The notes under the pieces were generated by a model, which worked only from the letters and a program-made list of their open reading frames with translations, did not search any database and was not told where the DNA came from. This document shows, one piece after another, positions 33,195 through 43,000 of a stretch of 64,000 nt of DNA (position 1 is the first letter of the stretch; every line of letters starts with the position of its first letter). Origin of the DNA: DASUPK01 sp963819715. Its GTDB lineage: Bacteria > Actinomycetota > Thermoleophilia > Solirubrobacterales > 70-9. A program made the position numbers and the translations under genes. The stretch covers positions 1,178,001 to 1,242,000 of the forward strand of contig CAWFXE010000002.1 of assembly GCA_963819715.1 (NCBI GenBank). Reading direction: 5' to 3'.

Positions 33195-33461
33195 CTAGGC
33201 GTTCTGCTTGTAGTAGTCGAGGTTGATCTGCGTGTACTTGGACCACTCTTCGGGGAGCTGGTCCTCGGCGAAGCAAGCGTCGACGGGGCAGGCCTCGACG
33301 CACGCGTCGCAGTCGATGCACTCATCGGGGTCGATGAAGAGCTGCTTGACGTTGTCGTAGTCGGGCTCGTCCGGAGTCGGGTGGATGCAGTCGACGGGGC
33401 AGACCTCTACGCAGGAGTTGTCCTTCTCGCCGATGCACGGCTCTGCGATGACGTATGCCAC
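33195..33461 (-). CDS. fdxA: Seven-iron (3Fe-4S/4Fe-4S) ferredoxin
   Basis: 88 residues. The first cluster pattern is C-x7-C-x3-C-P (EPCIGEKDNSCVEVCPVDCI), typical of FdxA with a 3Fe-4S site, and the second is the regular CIDCDACVEACPVDAC. It transfers electrons, in actinobacteria often to cytochromes P450 or other low-potential enzymes, in the cytosol. Start GTG 33461 has AAAGGAA upstream. It ends in the typical acidic-aromatic C-terminus (WSKYTQINLDYY). Confidence 0.93.
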   Translation of the reverse strand: MAYVIAEPCIGEKDNSCVEVCPVDCIHPTPDEPDYDNVKQLFIDPDECIDCDACVEACPVDACFAEDQLPEEWSKYTQINLDYYKQNA

Positions 33462-33573
33462 AGGCGTCTATTCCTTTCCCAAGTCTTGGTTGCGATTGCG
33501 GCGCCCATCGGGCGCCGCTGGACGCGACATTCTAGGCAAGCCGAGGCCTGGGCGCGTGGCTGTGGCCGGTGGC

Positions 33574-33579
33574 TACAGT
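33574..33579 (+). promoter_or_regulatory. -10 box, leaderless NAD(P)-binding protein gene
   Basis: TACAGT, 6 bases before GTG 33586. Confidence 0.5.
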
Positions 33580-33585
33580 GGCCCA

Positions 33586-34473
33586 GTGATCCTGCTCACG
33601 GGAGCGACGGGCGTCGTCGGCGGCGAGCTGCTGCCGGAACTGCTCGAAGGCGGCCACGAGGTCCGTGTCCTCGTCCGGGATCCGCGAAAGCTCGGGGAGC
33701 ACAGGGTCGACGTCCAGATCACGCTCGGCGACCTGCGCGACCCGCTCTCGATCCGCCACGCAATGCGTGGCGTCGACACGGTCGTTCACCTCGCCGCGAC
33801 CATCCGGGATCAGCCGGGAGGGACGATCGAGGAGGTCAACGGGCTGGCGACCGTGCGCCTCCTGAGGCACGCGGAGCGCGCCGGCGTGAAGCGGTTCGTC
33901 TTCTTCTCGGCGATCGGAGCCACCCCGTTTCAGCGGACGAGGTTCTTCCGGTCCAAGGCGATCGCCGAGCGGGCCGTGCGTGAGTCAGCAATCGACGCGA
34001 CTGTCTTCGCTCCCTCGATCATCTACCGGCCAGGCGACCCCTGGGTCAGGCTGCTGCAGCGGCTGGCGCTGCTGCCGGCCGTTCCCGTGTCCGGAGCCGG
34101 GGGCGCGCGCTATCAGCCGATCTGGGCCCGGGACGTGGCCCGCTGTGTCGCCTCCTCGCTCAACGGGAAGCCGCCCGCCGAATCGAACGGGCGCTTCGAG
34201 CTTGCCGGGCCCGAGGTCCTCACCTACGACGACATCGTCGAGCGCGTTCTCGAGGCAACCGGCCGGGCCAAGCCTCTGCTGCACGTTCCGATCCCCTTCG
34301 TCCGGAGGGGGCTGAGAGCGCTGGAGCTGGTCGTCGGGCCGTCGGTGTTCGCGACCTGGGAGGAGGCGGAGCTGATGGAGGTTCCGATGACCAGCGCGCG
34401 CGGGACCGAGGATGCAGAGGCGCTCGGCGTCGAGCCCCGGCCTATGGGCAGCGTCCTCGGGACCGAGGGCTAG
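33586..34473 (+). CDS. NAD(P)-binding atypical SDR, NDUFA9-like
   Basis: 295 residues. Rossmann motif at the very N-terminus, ILLTGATGVVGGELLPELLEGGHEVRVLVRD, then VDTVVHLAA, and the later FFSAIGATPFQRTRFFRSKAIAERAVRES. The Tyr of the classical YxxxK motif is replaced (Phe-Phe-x-x-x-Lys), placing it among atypical SDRs such as NDUFA9-like or NmrA-like proteins that may bind cofactor for structural or regulatory purposes. GTG 33586 starts right at the Rossmann strand. It ends on a four-base overlap with the next convergent gene. Confidence 0.85.
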   Translation: MILLTGATGVVGGELLPELLEGGHEVRVLVRDPRKLGEHRVDVQITLGDLRDPLSIRHAMRGVDTVVHLAATIRDQPGGTIEEVNGLATVRLLRHAERAGVKRFVFFSAIGATPFQRTRFFRSKAIAERAVRESAIDATVFAPSIIYRPGDPWVRLLQRLALLPAVPVSGAGGARYQPIWARDVARCVASSLNGKPPAESNGRFELAGPEVLTYDDIVERVLEATGRAKPLLHVPIPFVRRGLRALELVVGPSVFATWEEAELMEVPMTSARGTEDAEALGVEPRPMGSVLGTEG

Positions 34474-34721
34474 CGGCTCCGCGCCCAGTCGATCGCCAGC
34501 GCGGCGAGTCCGCCGGCGAGCTCCAGGATGCCGCCGACCAGGGAGACGGTCCGAATCGCGTCGAGGCTCCCCTCGGAGGGATCGTCCGGGAGGTCGAGCC
34601 CCGAGAGCAGGTGGTGATAGAGCCAGCGGTAGAGGTCCTCCGGGACCTGTGCGAAGTGGAGGGCAAAGGTGATCGCGGACCCGGCGATCAGCAGCAGCCC
34701 GGCGGTGCGGAGCCTCGTCAC
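34470..34721 (-). CDS. Small two-helix membrane protein
   Basis: 83 residues from GTG 34721, preceded by TGGAG. Two hydrophobic segments flank a polar middle (LYRWLYHHLLSGLDLPDDPSEGSLDAIRT): about 5-20 and 58-76. Unknown family. The longer open frame reaching 34769 would run through the groESL terminator hairpin, so the shorter start is preferred. Confidence 0.55.
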   Translation of the reverse strand: MTRLRTAGLLLIAGSAITFALHFAQVPEDLYRWLYHHLLSGLDLPDDPSEGSLDAIRTVSLVGGILELAGGLAALAIDWARSR

Positions 34722-34725
34722 GGCT

Positions 34726-34762
34726 CCAGAAAAGCAAGAGGCCCGGCTGATGCCGGGCCTCT
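34726..34762 (-). terminator. Intrinsic terminator of groESL
   Basis: An 11-bp perfect stem AGAGGCCCGGC/GCCGGGCCTCT (34737-34762) with loop TGAT, followed on the minus strand by TTGCTTTTC. It lies 43 bases beyond the groEL stop. Confidence 0.8.
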
Positions 34763-34804
34763 CGAACACTTGAACACACTCGCCTGTTGCGGCAAGCGTA
34801 GTCC

Positions 34805-36442
<1,638 letters not shown>

Positions 36443-36473
36443 ATGTGTGCTTCCTCCTTCCTAAGTCCTGGGA

Positions 36474-36761
36474 CTAGCCGACCTTCGCGAGCACATCGGC
36501 CTCGCGGAGGACGAGCAGCTCGTCGCCGTCGACAGTGATTTCGGTGCCTCCGTACTTGGAGTAGAGGACCTCATCGCCCTCACTCACGTCGAGGGGGCGG
36601 CGTGAGCCGTCCTCCTTGACCTCTCCGTCGCCGACAGCGAGCACCTTGCCCTTCTGCGGCTTCTCCTTCGCTGTATCGGGAAGGACGAGCCCGCTTGCGG
36701 TCGTCTCTTCCTCCTCGACTGCCTGAACGATCAGGCGGTCGCCTAGCGGCTTCAGCTTCAT
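36474..36761 (-). CDS. groES: Co-chaperonin GroES
   Basis: 95 residues from ATG 36761, with AGGAGGAA 5 bases upstream (36767-36774). The mobile loop EEETTASGLVLPDTAKEKPQKG that contacts GroEL and the C-terminal VLREADVLAKV are present. It caps the GroEL ring. It heads a two-gene operon with groEL 31 bases downstream, controlled by a CIRCE element. Confidence 0.97.
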   Translation of the reverse strand: MKLKPLGDRLIVQAVEEEETTASGLVLPDTAKEKPQKGKVLAVGDGEVKEDGSRRPLDVSEGDEVLYSKYGGTEITVDGDELLVLREADVLAKVG

Positions 36762-36790
36762 CGGCGTTCCTCCTAGCCGGATAAGGGTTT

Positions 36791-36817
36791 TTGGCACTCT
36801 CGATAGGAGAGTGCCAG
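36791..36817 (-). promoter_or_regulatory. CIRCE element (HrcA operator) upstream of groESL
   Basis: TTGGCACTC - 9 bases - GAGTGCCAG, close to consensus TTAGCACTC-N9-GAGTGCTAA with eight perfectly symmetric pairs. HrcA is expected to bind it and repress groESL outside heat stress. It lies in the transcribed leader. Confidence 0.92.
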
Positions 36818-36828
36818 CCAGCCGCCTG

Positions 36829-36834
36829 ATTGTA
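36829..36834 (-). promoter_or_regulatory. -10 box of groESL
   Basis: TACAAT on the minus strand, placed so that transcription would begin just before the CIRCE element. Confidence 0.55.
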
Positions 36835-36852
36835 GCCAGACGGAAGCTCCGG

Positions 36853-37326
36853 CTAGCCGATGGCGAGCAGCGGCGCGCCGAGCAGGCTCGCCAGGCCCTT
36901 GCCGCCGTTCCGCATCACGTAGTCGTGATTGACGGCGAAGATCCGCCGCGCCAACGGGGCGAGCAGGTTCATCCACGCCCTGGTCGTTCGCACGTTCCAC
37001 TCATACAGGGCGGCGGTCACGCCATCCTGCTCGAACAGGCGCCAGCGCCCGACGCCGGTGAGCTCACCGCTCGCCTCCCCCTCCAGCAAGTACGGGCGCT
37101 CGACCTTGGTCGTGCGGACGAAGAATTCGAGCTTGTACGGCAGCTTCGACCTCCAGACATAGCGCCCGTACTGCCCGACGCCCGATTCGTCTCCCTCCTC
37201 GAGCTTCTCCGCCTCGAGCACGCCGTGCCACCAATTCGGCCAGCGCTCGGACTCGTAGATCGCGTCCCAGACGCGCTCGCGCGGGGCCTCGAGCAGCCAG
37301 GTGGTGAGAAATCGATATTCAGCCAT
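36853..37326 (-). CDS. SRPBCC (START-like) domain protein
   Basis: 157 residues, one polyketide-cyclase/dehydrase-like domain. Signature features are the N-terminal strand YRFLTTWLLEAPRERVWDAIYESERWPNWWHGV and central WRSKLPYKLEFFVRTTKVERPYLLEGEASGELTGVGRWRLF. The fold binds hydrophobic ligands; function unknown. ATG 37326 is chosen as the domain starts there. Confidence 0.82.
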   Translation of the reverse strand: MAEYRFLTTWLLEAPRERVWDAIYESERWPNWWHGVLEAEKLEEGDESGVGQYGRYVWRSKLPYKLEFFVRTTKVERPYLLEGEASGELTGVGRWRLFEQDGVTAALYEWNVRTTRAWMNLLAPLARRIFAVNHDYVMRNGGKGLASLLGAPLLAIG

Positions 37327-37364
37327 TGGCGCGCGGCGCGCGGGCGCCACCCGCGCGAGCGGCG

Positions 37365-37769
37365 TCAGTTGCGGGATGGCGTTTCTCCGTTGCCAAATTG
37401 CGTCGAGGGTCTTTCGACGATTTGCGAGAAACGGATCACGGTCACTGTGTCGTCCTCGCCGACCGGGCGGGTGTAGATCGTCTCGAGGAAGTCCACGGTC
37501 TCCTCGCGCCGTCGGAATTCCGGGTTGTCGTGCTCGATGTCGCGCGGGGAGAGCTCGTCGACACGCTTGACCTCGACGTCGTCGATGACGGCGGCGAAGA
37601 TCTTCTCGCGGGCCTGATGGCGGTAGCCGATCGTGATCCAGACGACCTGCCCGCGCTTGTATTTGCGGGACTTGTCCCCCAGCCGGATCGTGGCCGTCTT
37701 GCGTCCGCTGCGCAGCTGGTCCACGAAGACCGGCGAGTAGAAGTTGAGCACGTAGAGGGCCGAATTCAC
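37365..37769 (-). CDS. ASCH-domain (PUA-like) protein
   Basis: 134 residues. The ASCH pattern is visible: FVDQLRSGRKTATIRLGDKSRKYKRGQVVWITIG, with the conserved Gly-Arg-Lys-Thr-x-T-x-R core, and VEVKRVDELSPRDIEHDNPEF. ASCH domains bind RNA or act as small nucleic-acid-modifying enzymes (some are N4-acetylcytidine amidohydrolases). Start GTG 37769 has TAGGCT 6 bases upstream. Confidence 0.82.
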   Translation of the reverse strand: MNSALYVLNFYSPVFVDQLRSGRKTATIRLGDKSRKYKRGQVVWITIGYRHQAREKIFAAVIDDVEVKRVDELSPRDIEHDNPEFRRREETVDFLETIYTRPVGEDDTVTVIRFSQIVERPSTQFGNGETPSRN

Positions 37770-37775
37770 GCAGCG

Positions 37776-37781
37776 AGCCTA
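37776..37781 (-). promoter_or_regulatory. -10 box, leaderless ASCH gene
   Basis: TAGGCT on the minus strand, 6 bases before GTG 37769. Confidence 0.5.
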
Positions 37782-37782
37782 C

Positions 37783-38451
37783 CTACCTGCTGGGCTCAGG
37801 CGGGCTGAAGCCCTCGGCACCGATCAGCGGCACGAACCGGCAGGGGCCGATCGTCTCCTGGCGCAGCTCACCGTCCTCGCGGATGAAGGCGACCAGGAGG
37901 TCGGCCGAGCCGGTGGCGATCGGCACGACCAGCCGCCCGTCGGGGGCGAGCTCGGCGAGCAGGCTGCGCGGGGCCTCCGGGGTGGCGGCGTGTATGGCGA
38001 TCCCGTCGTATGGGGCCCCCTCGGGGTATCCGCGGCTGCCGTCTCCGACGATCACCTCGACGTCGTCGATCCCCAGATCCTCCAGATTGCGCCGAGCGGT
38101 CACACCCAGATCGGGCACCCGCTCGATGCTGATCACGCTGTCCGCGAGCTTCGCCAGGACCGCGGCCGAGTAGCCGGATCCGGTCCCGATCTCGAGGACC
38201 GCCTCATCCCCCGTAAGACGAAGCGCCTGGCAGATGGCGGCGACCACCCAGGGCTGAGAGATGGTCTGCTCGTGCCCGATCGGCAACGCGGAATCGTTGT
38301 AGGCGCTGTCGCGAACCTGGTCGGGGACGAAGTGCTCGCGCGGCACCTCCGCCATTGCGGCCAGCACCCTCTCGTCGTCGATTCCGCGACGGCGCAGCTG
38401 GCGCTCCACCATGCGGGTGCGCTGTTCGCTGAAGCTATTCGGCTTCGCCAT
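37783..38451 (-). CDS. pcm: Protein-L-isoaspartate O-methyltransferase
   Basis: 222 residues. Repairs isoaspartyl residues in aged proteins using S-adenosylmethionine. Motifs: MVERQLRRRGIDDERVLAAMAEVPREHFVP at the start, the substrate loop DSALPIGHEQTISQPWVVA, and SAM motif I VLEIGTGSGYSAAVLA, with YDGIAIHAATPEAP later. It follows the Crp-type gene on the same strand with an 10-base gap, so co-transcription is likely. ATG 38451 is used rather than the upstream GTG/TTG. Confidence 0.93.
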   Translation of the reverse strand: MAKPNSFSEQRTRMVERQLRRRGIDDERVLAAMAEVPREHFVPDQVRDSAYNDSALPIGHEQTISQPWVVAAICQALRLTGDEAVLEIGTGSGYSAAVLAKLADSVISIERVPDLGVTARRNLEDLGIDDVEVIVGDGSRGYPEGAPYDGIAIHAATPEAPRSLLAELAPDGRLVVPIATGSADLLVAFIREDGELRQETIGPCRFVPLIGAEGFSPPEPSR

Positions 38452-38461
38452 CGGGTCGCGG

Positions 38462-39160
38462 CTAGAAGATGTAAGCATCGAGCCGCTCCGGCTCGATCAC
38501 CGTCACGCGGCCGCGGCCCACCTGCACGACCCCCGCTCGCTCGAGCGTCGCGAGGAACCGGCTGACGCTCTCGCGGGAGGTGCCCGCCATCTGCGCGAGG
38601 TCGGACTGGCGCAGGCGGATCGTCACTCCGTCGCGGACCAGTGGCGTGACCGCTTCCTCGGCCAGGAGCTGGTTGAGCACTCCGGCGACGCGGCTGGGCA
38701 CGGTCTGGAACGACTGGCGCGCGATCCGCTCGTTCGCCTCGCGGAGGCGGCGCGTGAGCGCCACGATCAGCTTCTCCGCCATCTCAGGGTGCTCGCGGAT
38801 GAGTGTGCGCATGTCCGTCGCCGGCAGGGCGAGGAGCTCGGTGCTCTCAGCGGCCTCCACGCTCGCCGAGCGCCGCTCGCCGTCAAGCATGGCGAGCTCG
38901 CCGAAGATCGCCCCCGGGCCGAGCGTCGCCAGCGTGATCACCCGGCCGTCCGAGTGCTGGCGGATGACGCGGCAGCTGCCCTGGTTGACGATGTAGCAAG
39001 CGTCGCCCGGGTCGCCCTCGTGAAAGACCCGTGTGTCGGCCGGGTAGCTGCGCGGGATGGCGACCTGGGCAACACGGTCCAGCTCCTGCGGCGAGAGCTC
39101 CGAGAAAAGGGGCACGCGGCCGAGGAGGTCGAGTATTCCTTGTCTTGCCCCGTTCTCCAT
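38462..39160 (-). CDS. Crp/Fnr-family transcriptional regulator
   Basis: 232 residues from ATG 39160. The N-terminal cyclic-nucleotide-binding-like domain contains FHEGDPGDACYIVNQGSCRVIRQ and LGPGAIFGELAMLDGERRSASVEAAE, close to the cAMP pocket motif GELA...RSA. The C-terminal winged helix reads RLRQSDLAQMAGTSRESVSRFLATLERAGVVQVGRGRVTV. No Cys cluster for Fe-S, so it is more CRP-like than FNR-like. GATAAT on the minus strand near 39170-39175, 9 bases ahead, argues against the longer start at 39184. Its targets are not evident. Confidence 0.88.
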   Translation of the reverse strand: MENGARQGILDLLGRVPLFSELSPQELDRVAQVAIPRSYPADTRVFHEGDPGDACYIVNQGSCRVIRQHSDGRVITLATLGPGAIFGELAMLDGERRSASVEAAESTELLALPATDMRTLIREHPEMAEKLIVALTRRLREANERIARQSFQTVPSRVAGVLNQLLAEEAVTPLVRDGVTIRLRQSDLAQMAGTSRESVSRFLATLERAGVVQVGRGRVTVIEPERLDAYIF

Positions 39161-39273
39161 CCCATGGGGATTATCCCTGCTCATCCGGCCATGGCGAAAA
39201 GTACGGAGGACAGGCACAAATCTCGCCGCTAGCCTTGATCGTCACGAGGGCGCCGAGGCGCTGTCGGCGGTCC

Positions 39274-40050
39274 TCAGACGCGAGCAGGCTGGCAGCTAGG
39301 ACACCAGTAGGTCGTCCGCGCCGTCTCGCCCTGGGCCTGGGAGAGGATCTTGGTGCCGCAGACCGGACAGGGCATCCCGGCGCGGCGGTAGACCTGCTTC
39401 GGCTGGCGGGCGGTCTCGACGGCCTCGAGCATGAGGCCTCGGGTCGCGTCGAGAACGGTCACGAGCTCCTCGTCGCTGATGGCGCCGGTTGGGGTGCGTG
39501 GGTCGATCCCGGCGGCGAAGCAGCCCTCCGAGCGGAAGATGTTGCCGATGCCGGCAACCAGCCTCTGGCCGAGCAGCGCGTCGCCGAGTTTCAGGTCCGG
39601 CCCGGCTGAGCGGATCCGCGCGGCCACCAACCGCGGATCGAAGTCGTTGGCCAGCACGTCGGGTCCGAGCCGCGCCAGGCGCGGGTCCCGGTCCAGCTGC
39701 ACCTCGCGGACGATCCGCATCTTGGAACCCCCGAAGTTGACGGCCTCCGCTCCGCCGCCGGCAAGCGCGATCCACGCGTCTCGAGCGGGTCCGCGCCATC
39801 GCCCGCCGTCCTCATAGAGATGCCAGCTGCCGCGCATGCCGAGGTGGCTGTGCAGCGCCAGCCCGCCGTCGAAGTGGAGGATCAGGTGCTTGCCCCGGCT
39901 TTCTGCGCGCTCGAGCGTCCGCCCGTCGAGCTCGGACGCGGGCATCCCGTCGGGGCGCCGCTGCCCGGGAGTGCGGACGGAGAGGGCCTCGCCGCCGAGT
40001 CGCGCGCCGAGCCGGCGCGCGATCCGGAGGATCGTGTCGCCCTCGGCCAT
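39274..40050 (-). CDS. nei: Fpg/Nei-family DNA glycosylase with Ala at the catalytic Pro position
   Basis: 258 residues, resembling actinobacterial Nei2. The protein begins MAEGDTILRIARRL where family members begin M-P-E-G-D-T, so the N-terminal Pro nucleophile is Ala2 (codon GCC). The other landmarks remain: Glu3, the Lys in RGKHLILHF, LHSHLGMRGSW, the helix-two-turn-helix GIGNIFRSE, and a zinc finger CPVCG...CPSCQ with the DNA-contacting Arg. The family excises oxidised pyrimidines in base-excision repair. It begins one base past the lhr stop, so the two are translationally coupled. Whether an Ala amine can serve as nucleophile is open. Confidence 0.85.
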   Translation of the reverse strand: MAEGDTILRIARRLGARLGGEALSVRTPGQRRPDGMPASELDGRTLERAESRGKHLILHFDGGLALHSHLGMRGSWHLYEDGGRWRGPARDAWIALAGGGAEAVNFGGSKMRIVREVQLDRDPRLARLGPDVLANDFDPRLVAARIRSAGPDLKLGDALLGQRLVAGIGNIFRSEGCFAAGIDPRTPTGAISDEELVTVLDATRGLMLEAVETARQPKQVYRRAGMPCPVCGTKILSQAQGETARTTYWCPSCQPARV

Positions 40051-43000
40051 CTACGCAACGAGCTTGCGCGGCTGCCGCCGGAAGCCCGCCTCGATCAGCG
40101 CCGCCTCCAGGCCCGAGCCGATCACCGGCTCGCCGTCGACGCGCTCAACCGCCAGCTTCTCGATCTGACCGGCCTGCGCGGCCTCGGCGAGGGCACCCAG
40201 GGCCTCGATGAACTCTCCGTCGGCCAGCTTCTGCAGGCGCAGGATTCCCTTGCCGCCGCGCTCGACATAGAGCAGCGGCTCGCCGTCGCGAAGCATCACG
40301 TAGGCCCCCGCCGTTCGGGCGGCCCGGCGCTGACCCTCGAGCTTGGGCCAGGAGAGCGTGGCTCCGTATGGATTCGCCGGATCGGTCGCCGCAAGCACCT
40401 GGAGCTCGCCATCGGTACGAGGCATGCTCCGGAGCCGCTCGACTGCTCCCGGCAGCGCGAACTGAGCGCCGCCGAGGCCCTCCACGAAGTAGCCGCGGCG
40501 CGCCGTCCCGAGCAGCTCGAGGTTCTGCAGCTCGCCGTAGATGGATGCGAAGCCGCCCGGAATCCCCTCGGCGATTGCCGTCTCGCGGGTGACGATCCCG
40601 TGGCGCTCAAGCAGCAGCTCGGCGAGCGCGCGCGTCCGCGGACCGGCCGAGGGCGCTCCCTCGAACAGCGGTTCGCTCAGGGACCAGCGGCCGATCACCG
40701 TGCCGGCGGCGGCGGCGCGTCGCCTGGCGAAGCGGCGCCCACCACGGTCGGAGCGCTGAGCGGCGCGGAGGCGGGGAGCGCGCAGCGGCGCAAAGGCGTC
40801 ATTGGTCACCTCGCCCGACCAGGTCAGGTCCCAGAGAGCCTCGTGGAGCTCCTCGGCCGATCCCTCCAGCTCGAGCAGGTCGAGCCAGAAGCACGGTCCC
40901 AGCGAAAGGCGCTCCCGGATCGCGTCGTGGATCTCTCCCTCCGGACGGTCGAGCTTCGCGTTGCCGGGCGGCGGCCCGGCGAGCCTGACGTCCTCGCGGA
41001 AGTAGAGGGCGACCTTGCCGTCGTTGCGGCCGAGCGATCCGGCGCCGACCCAGACGAGCTCGCCGCTGGTGCAGAGCTCATCGAGCCAGGTCGGGCTGTA
41101 GGACCCGAGCCGCCTGGGCAGCACGTCCCGCTCCCAGGTCTTCGGGGTTAGCGCCACTCCCTGCAGCGAGATGAGGGCCTCGCGCAGCCGATCGGGGCCG
41201 GCGCCGGAGCGGCTGTGCGCGTCCACGTTCTGCCAGCTCGGCAGGAAACGGGCCAGCTCCCGCTGGTCGGTCGCCTCCACCTCCTTTCGCAGCCGGGCGA
41301 GGCTCGCGCGCCGGAGGCGGCGGAGGACGTCGGACTCGCACCACTCGCGCGAGGTGCCGCCGGGGAGCAGCTCCCCGCGGACCACGTCTCCGGATCGCTC
41401 CAGCTCCTTCAGGGCGGAGCTCGGATCCACGCCATAGCGGTCGGCCAACTGCCGGGTCGGGAACGGAACGTGGGAGGCGGCATAGCGCCGGACCAGGGAG
41501 ACGAGCGCGTCCTCGACCGGCTCCAGGAAGCTCTCCGGCAATCCCGCCGGCGGCGGGACCCCGAGCGCGTCGCGGTAGAGCCCGGCATCCTCGGCGGCGA
41601 TGTAGCGCTCCTCGCCGGCGATCCGGACCACGGCCGCGCGGCGCTCCTTGACCAGCTTTTCGAGCATCGAGGCCGCGGAGTAGCCCTCCTCAGTCCGCTT
41701 TTCGCACTCCTCCGCCGTCAGGTCGCCGAGCCGGCGGAGGATGGTCTGGAGGCCGTCGCGATCCTTGGCCAGACCCGCCTCGGTGAGCTGCTGGAGCTGC
41801 CGCTCCACCTCCTCCAGCGCCTCCGGATCGATCAGCTCACGCAGCTCCTCCTGGCCGAGCAGCTCGGCTAGGAGGTCGCGGTCGAGGGCGAGAGCGGCCG
41901 CGCGTCGCTCCGCGTTCGGAGTGTCGCCCTCGTACATGTAGGTGGCGACGTAGTCAAAGAGCAGCGAGGAGGCAAAGGGCGAGGCGGTCGGCGTCTCGAC
42001 CTCGACCATCGTGATCTTGCGCGAGTGGAGGTCGCGAAGCAGATCCTTGAGGGAGGGGAGGTCGAGGACGTCGCGCATCACCTCGCGGTAGGTCTCGAGG
42101 ATCACCGGGAAGCGGGGGAAGTCCCGGGCGACCTCGAGCAGGCTCTGGGACTTGAGCCGCTGCTGCCAGAGCGGCGTGCGCTTGCCGGGCCAGGCCCGCG
42201 GGATCAGCAGCGAGCGCGACGCGTTCTCGCGGAAGCGCGCGCCGAACAAGGCTGATCCCGACAGCTCCCGAATCACGAGGTCTTCGAGCTCGTCCGGCTC
42301 GATCATCACCAGGTCGCCAGGGGGCGGCTCGTCTGCGTCGGGCAGGTGGATGACGATCCCGTCGTCGGACCAGATCGCGTCCGCCTCGAGGTCCTTGTCG
42401 TCGCGTATCTTGGCCGCGAGCGCCAGTCCCCATGCAGCGTGGACGCGCCCACCGAATGGCGAGAGGACGCAGAGTCGCCAGTCGCCGATCTCGTCCCGGA
42501 AGCGCTCGATCACGATCGCCTCGTCGGAGGGGACGACTCGTGTGGCCGCCTGCTGTTCGGTCAGGTAGTTGACGAGGTTCTGCGCGGCGAGCTTGTCGAG
42601 GTCGTTCTCCTTGGCGAGCTTCTTCGGATCGGCATTGACCGCCTCGCGGCTGAAGGCACCGATCGCCCTCCCGAGCTCTGCTGGGCGCCCGATGCCGTCG
42701 CCGCGCCAGAAGGGGACGGCGCCGGGAGTGCCCGGCGCCGGGGTGACGATCACCCGGTCGCGGGTGATCTCCTCGATCCGCCAGGTGCTGGCCCCGAGCA
42801 GGAACGTCTGGCCGGGCCGCGCCTCGTAGACCATCTCCTCGTCGAGCTCGCCGACCCGGCGGCCATCGGGCAGGTGGACCCCGTAGAGGCCGCGGTCGGG
42901 GATCGTGCCAGCGTTGGCCACCGCCAATTGCCGAGCTCCCGGACGCCCGCGCATGGTGCCCAGGGTGCGATCCCAGACGATCCTGGGCCGCAGCTCGGCG

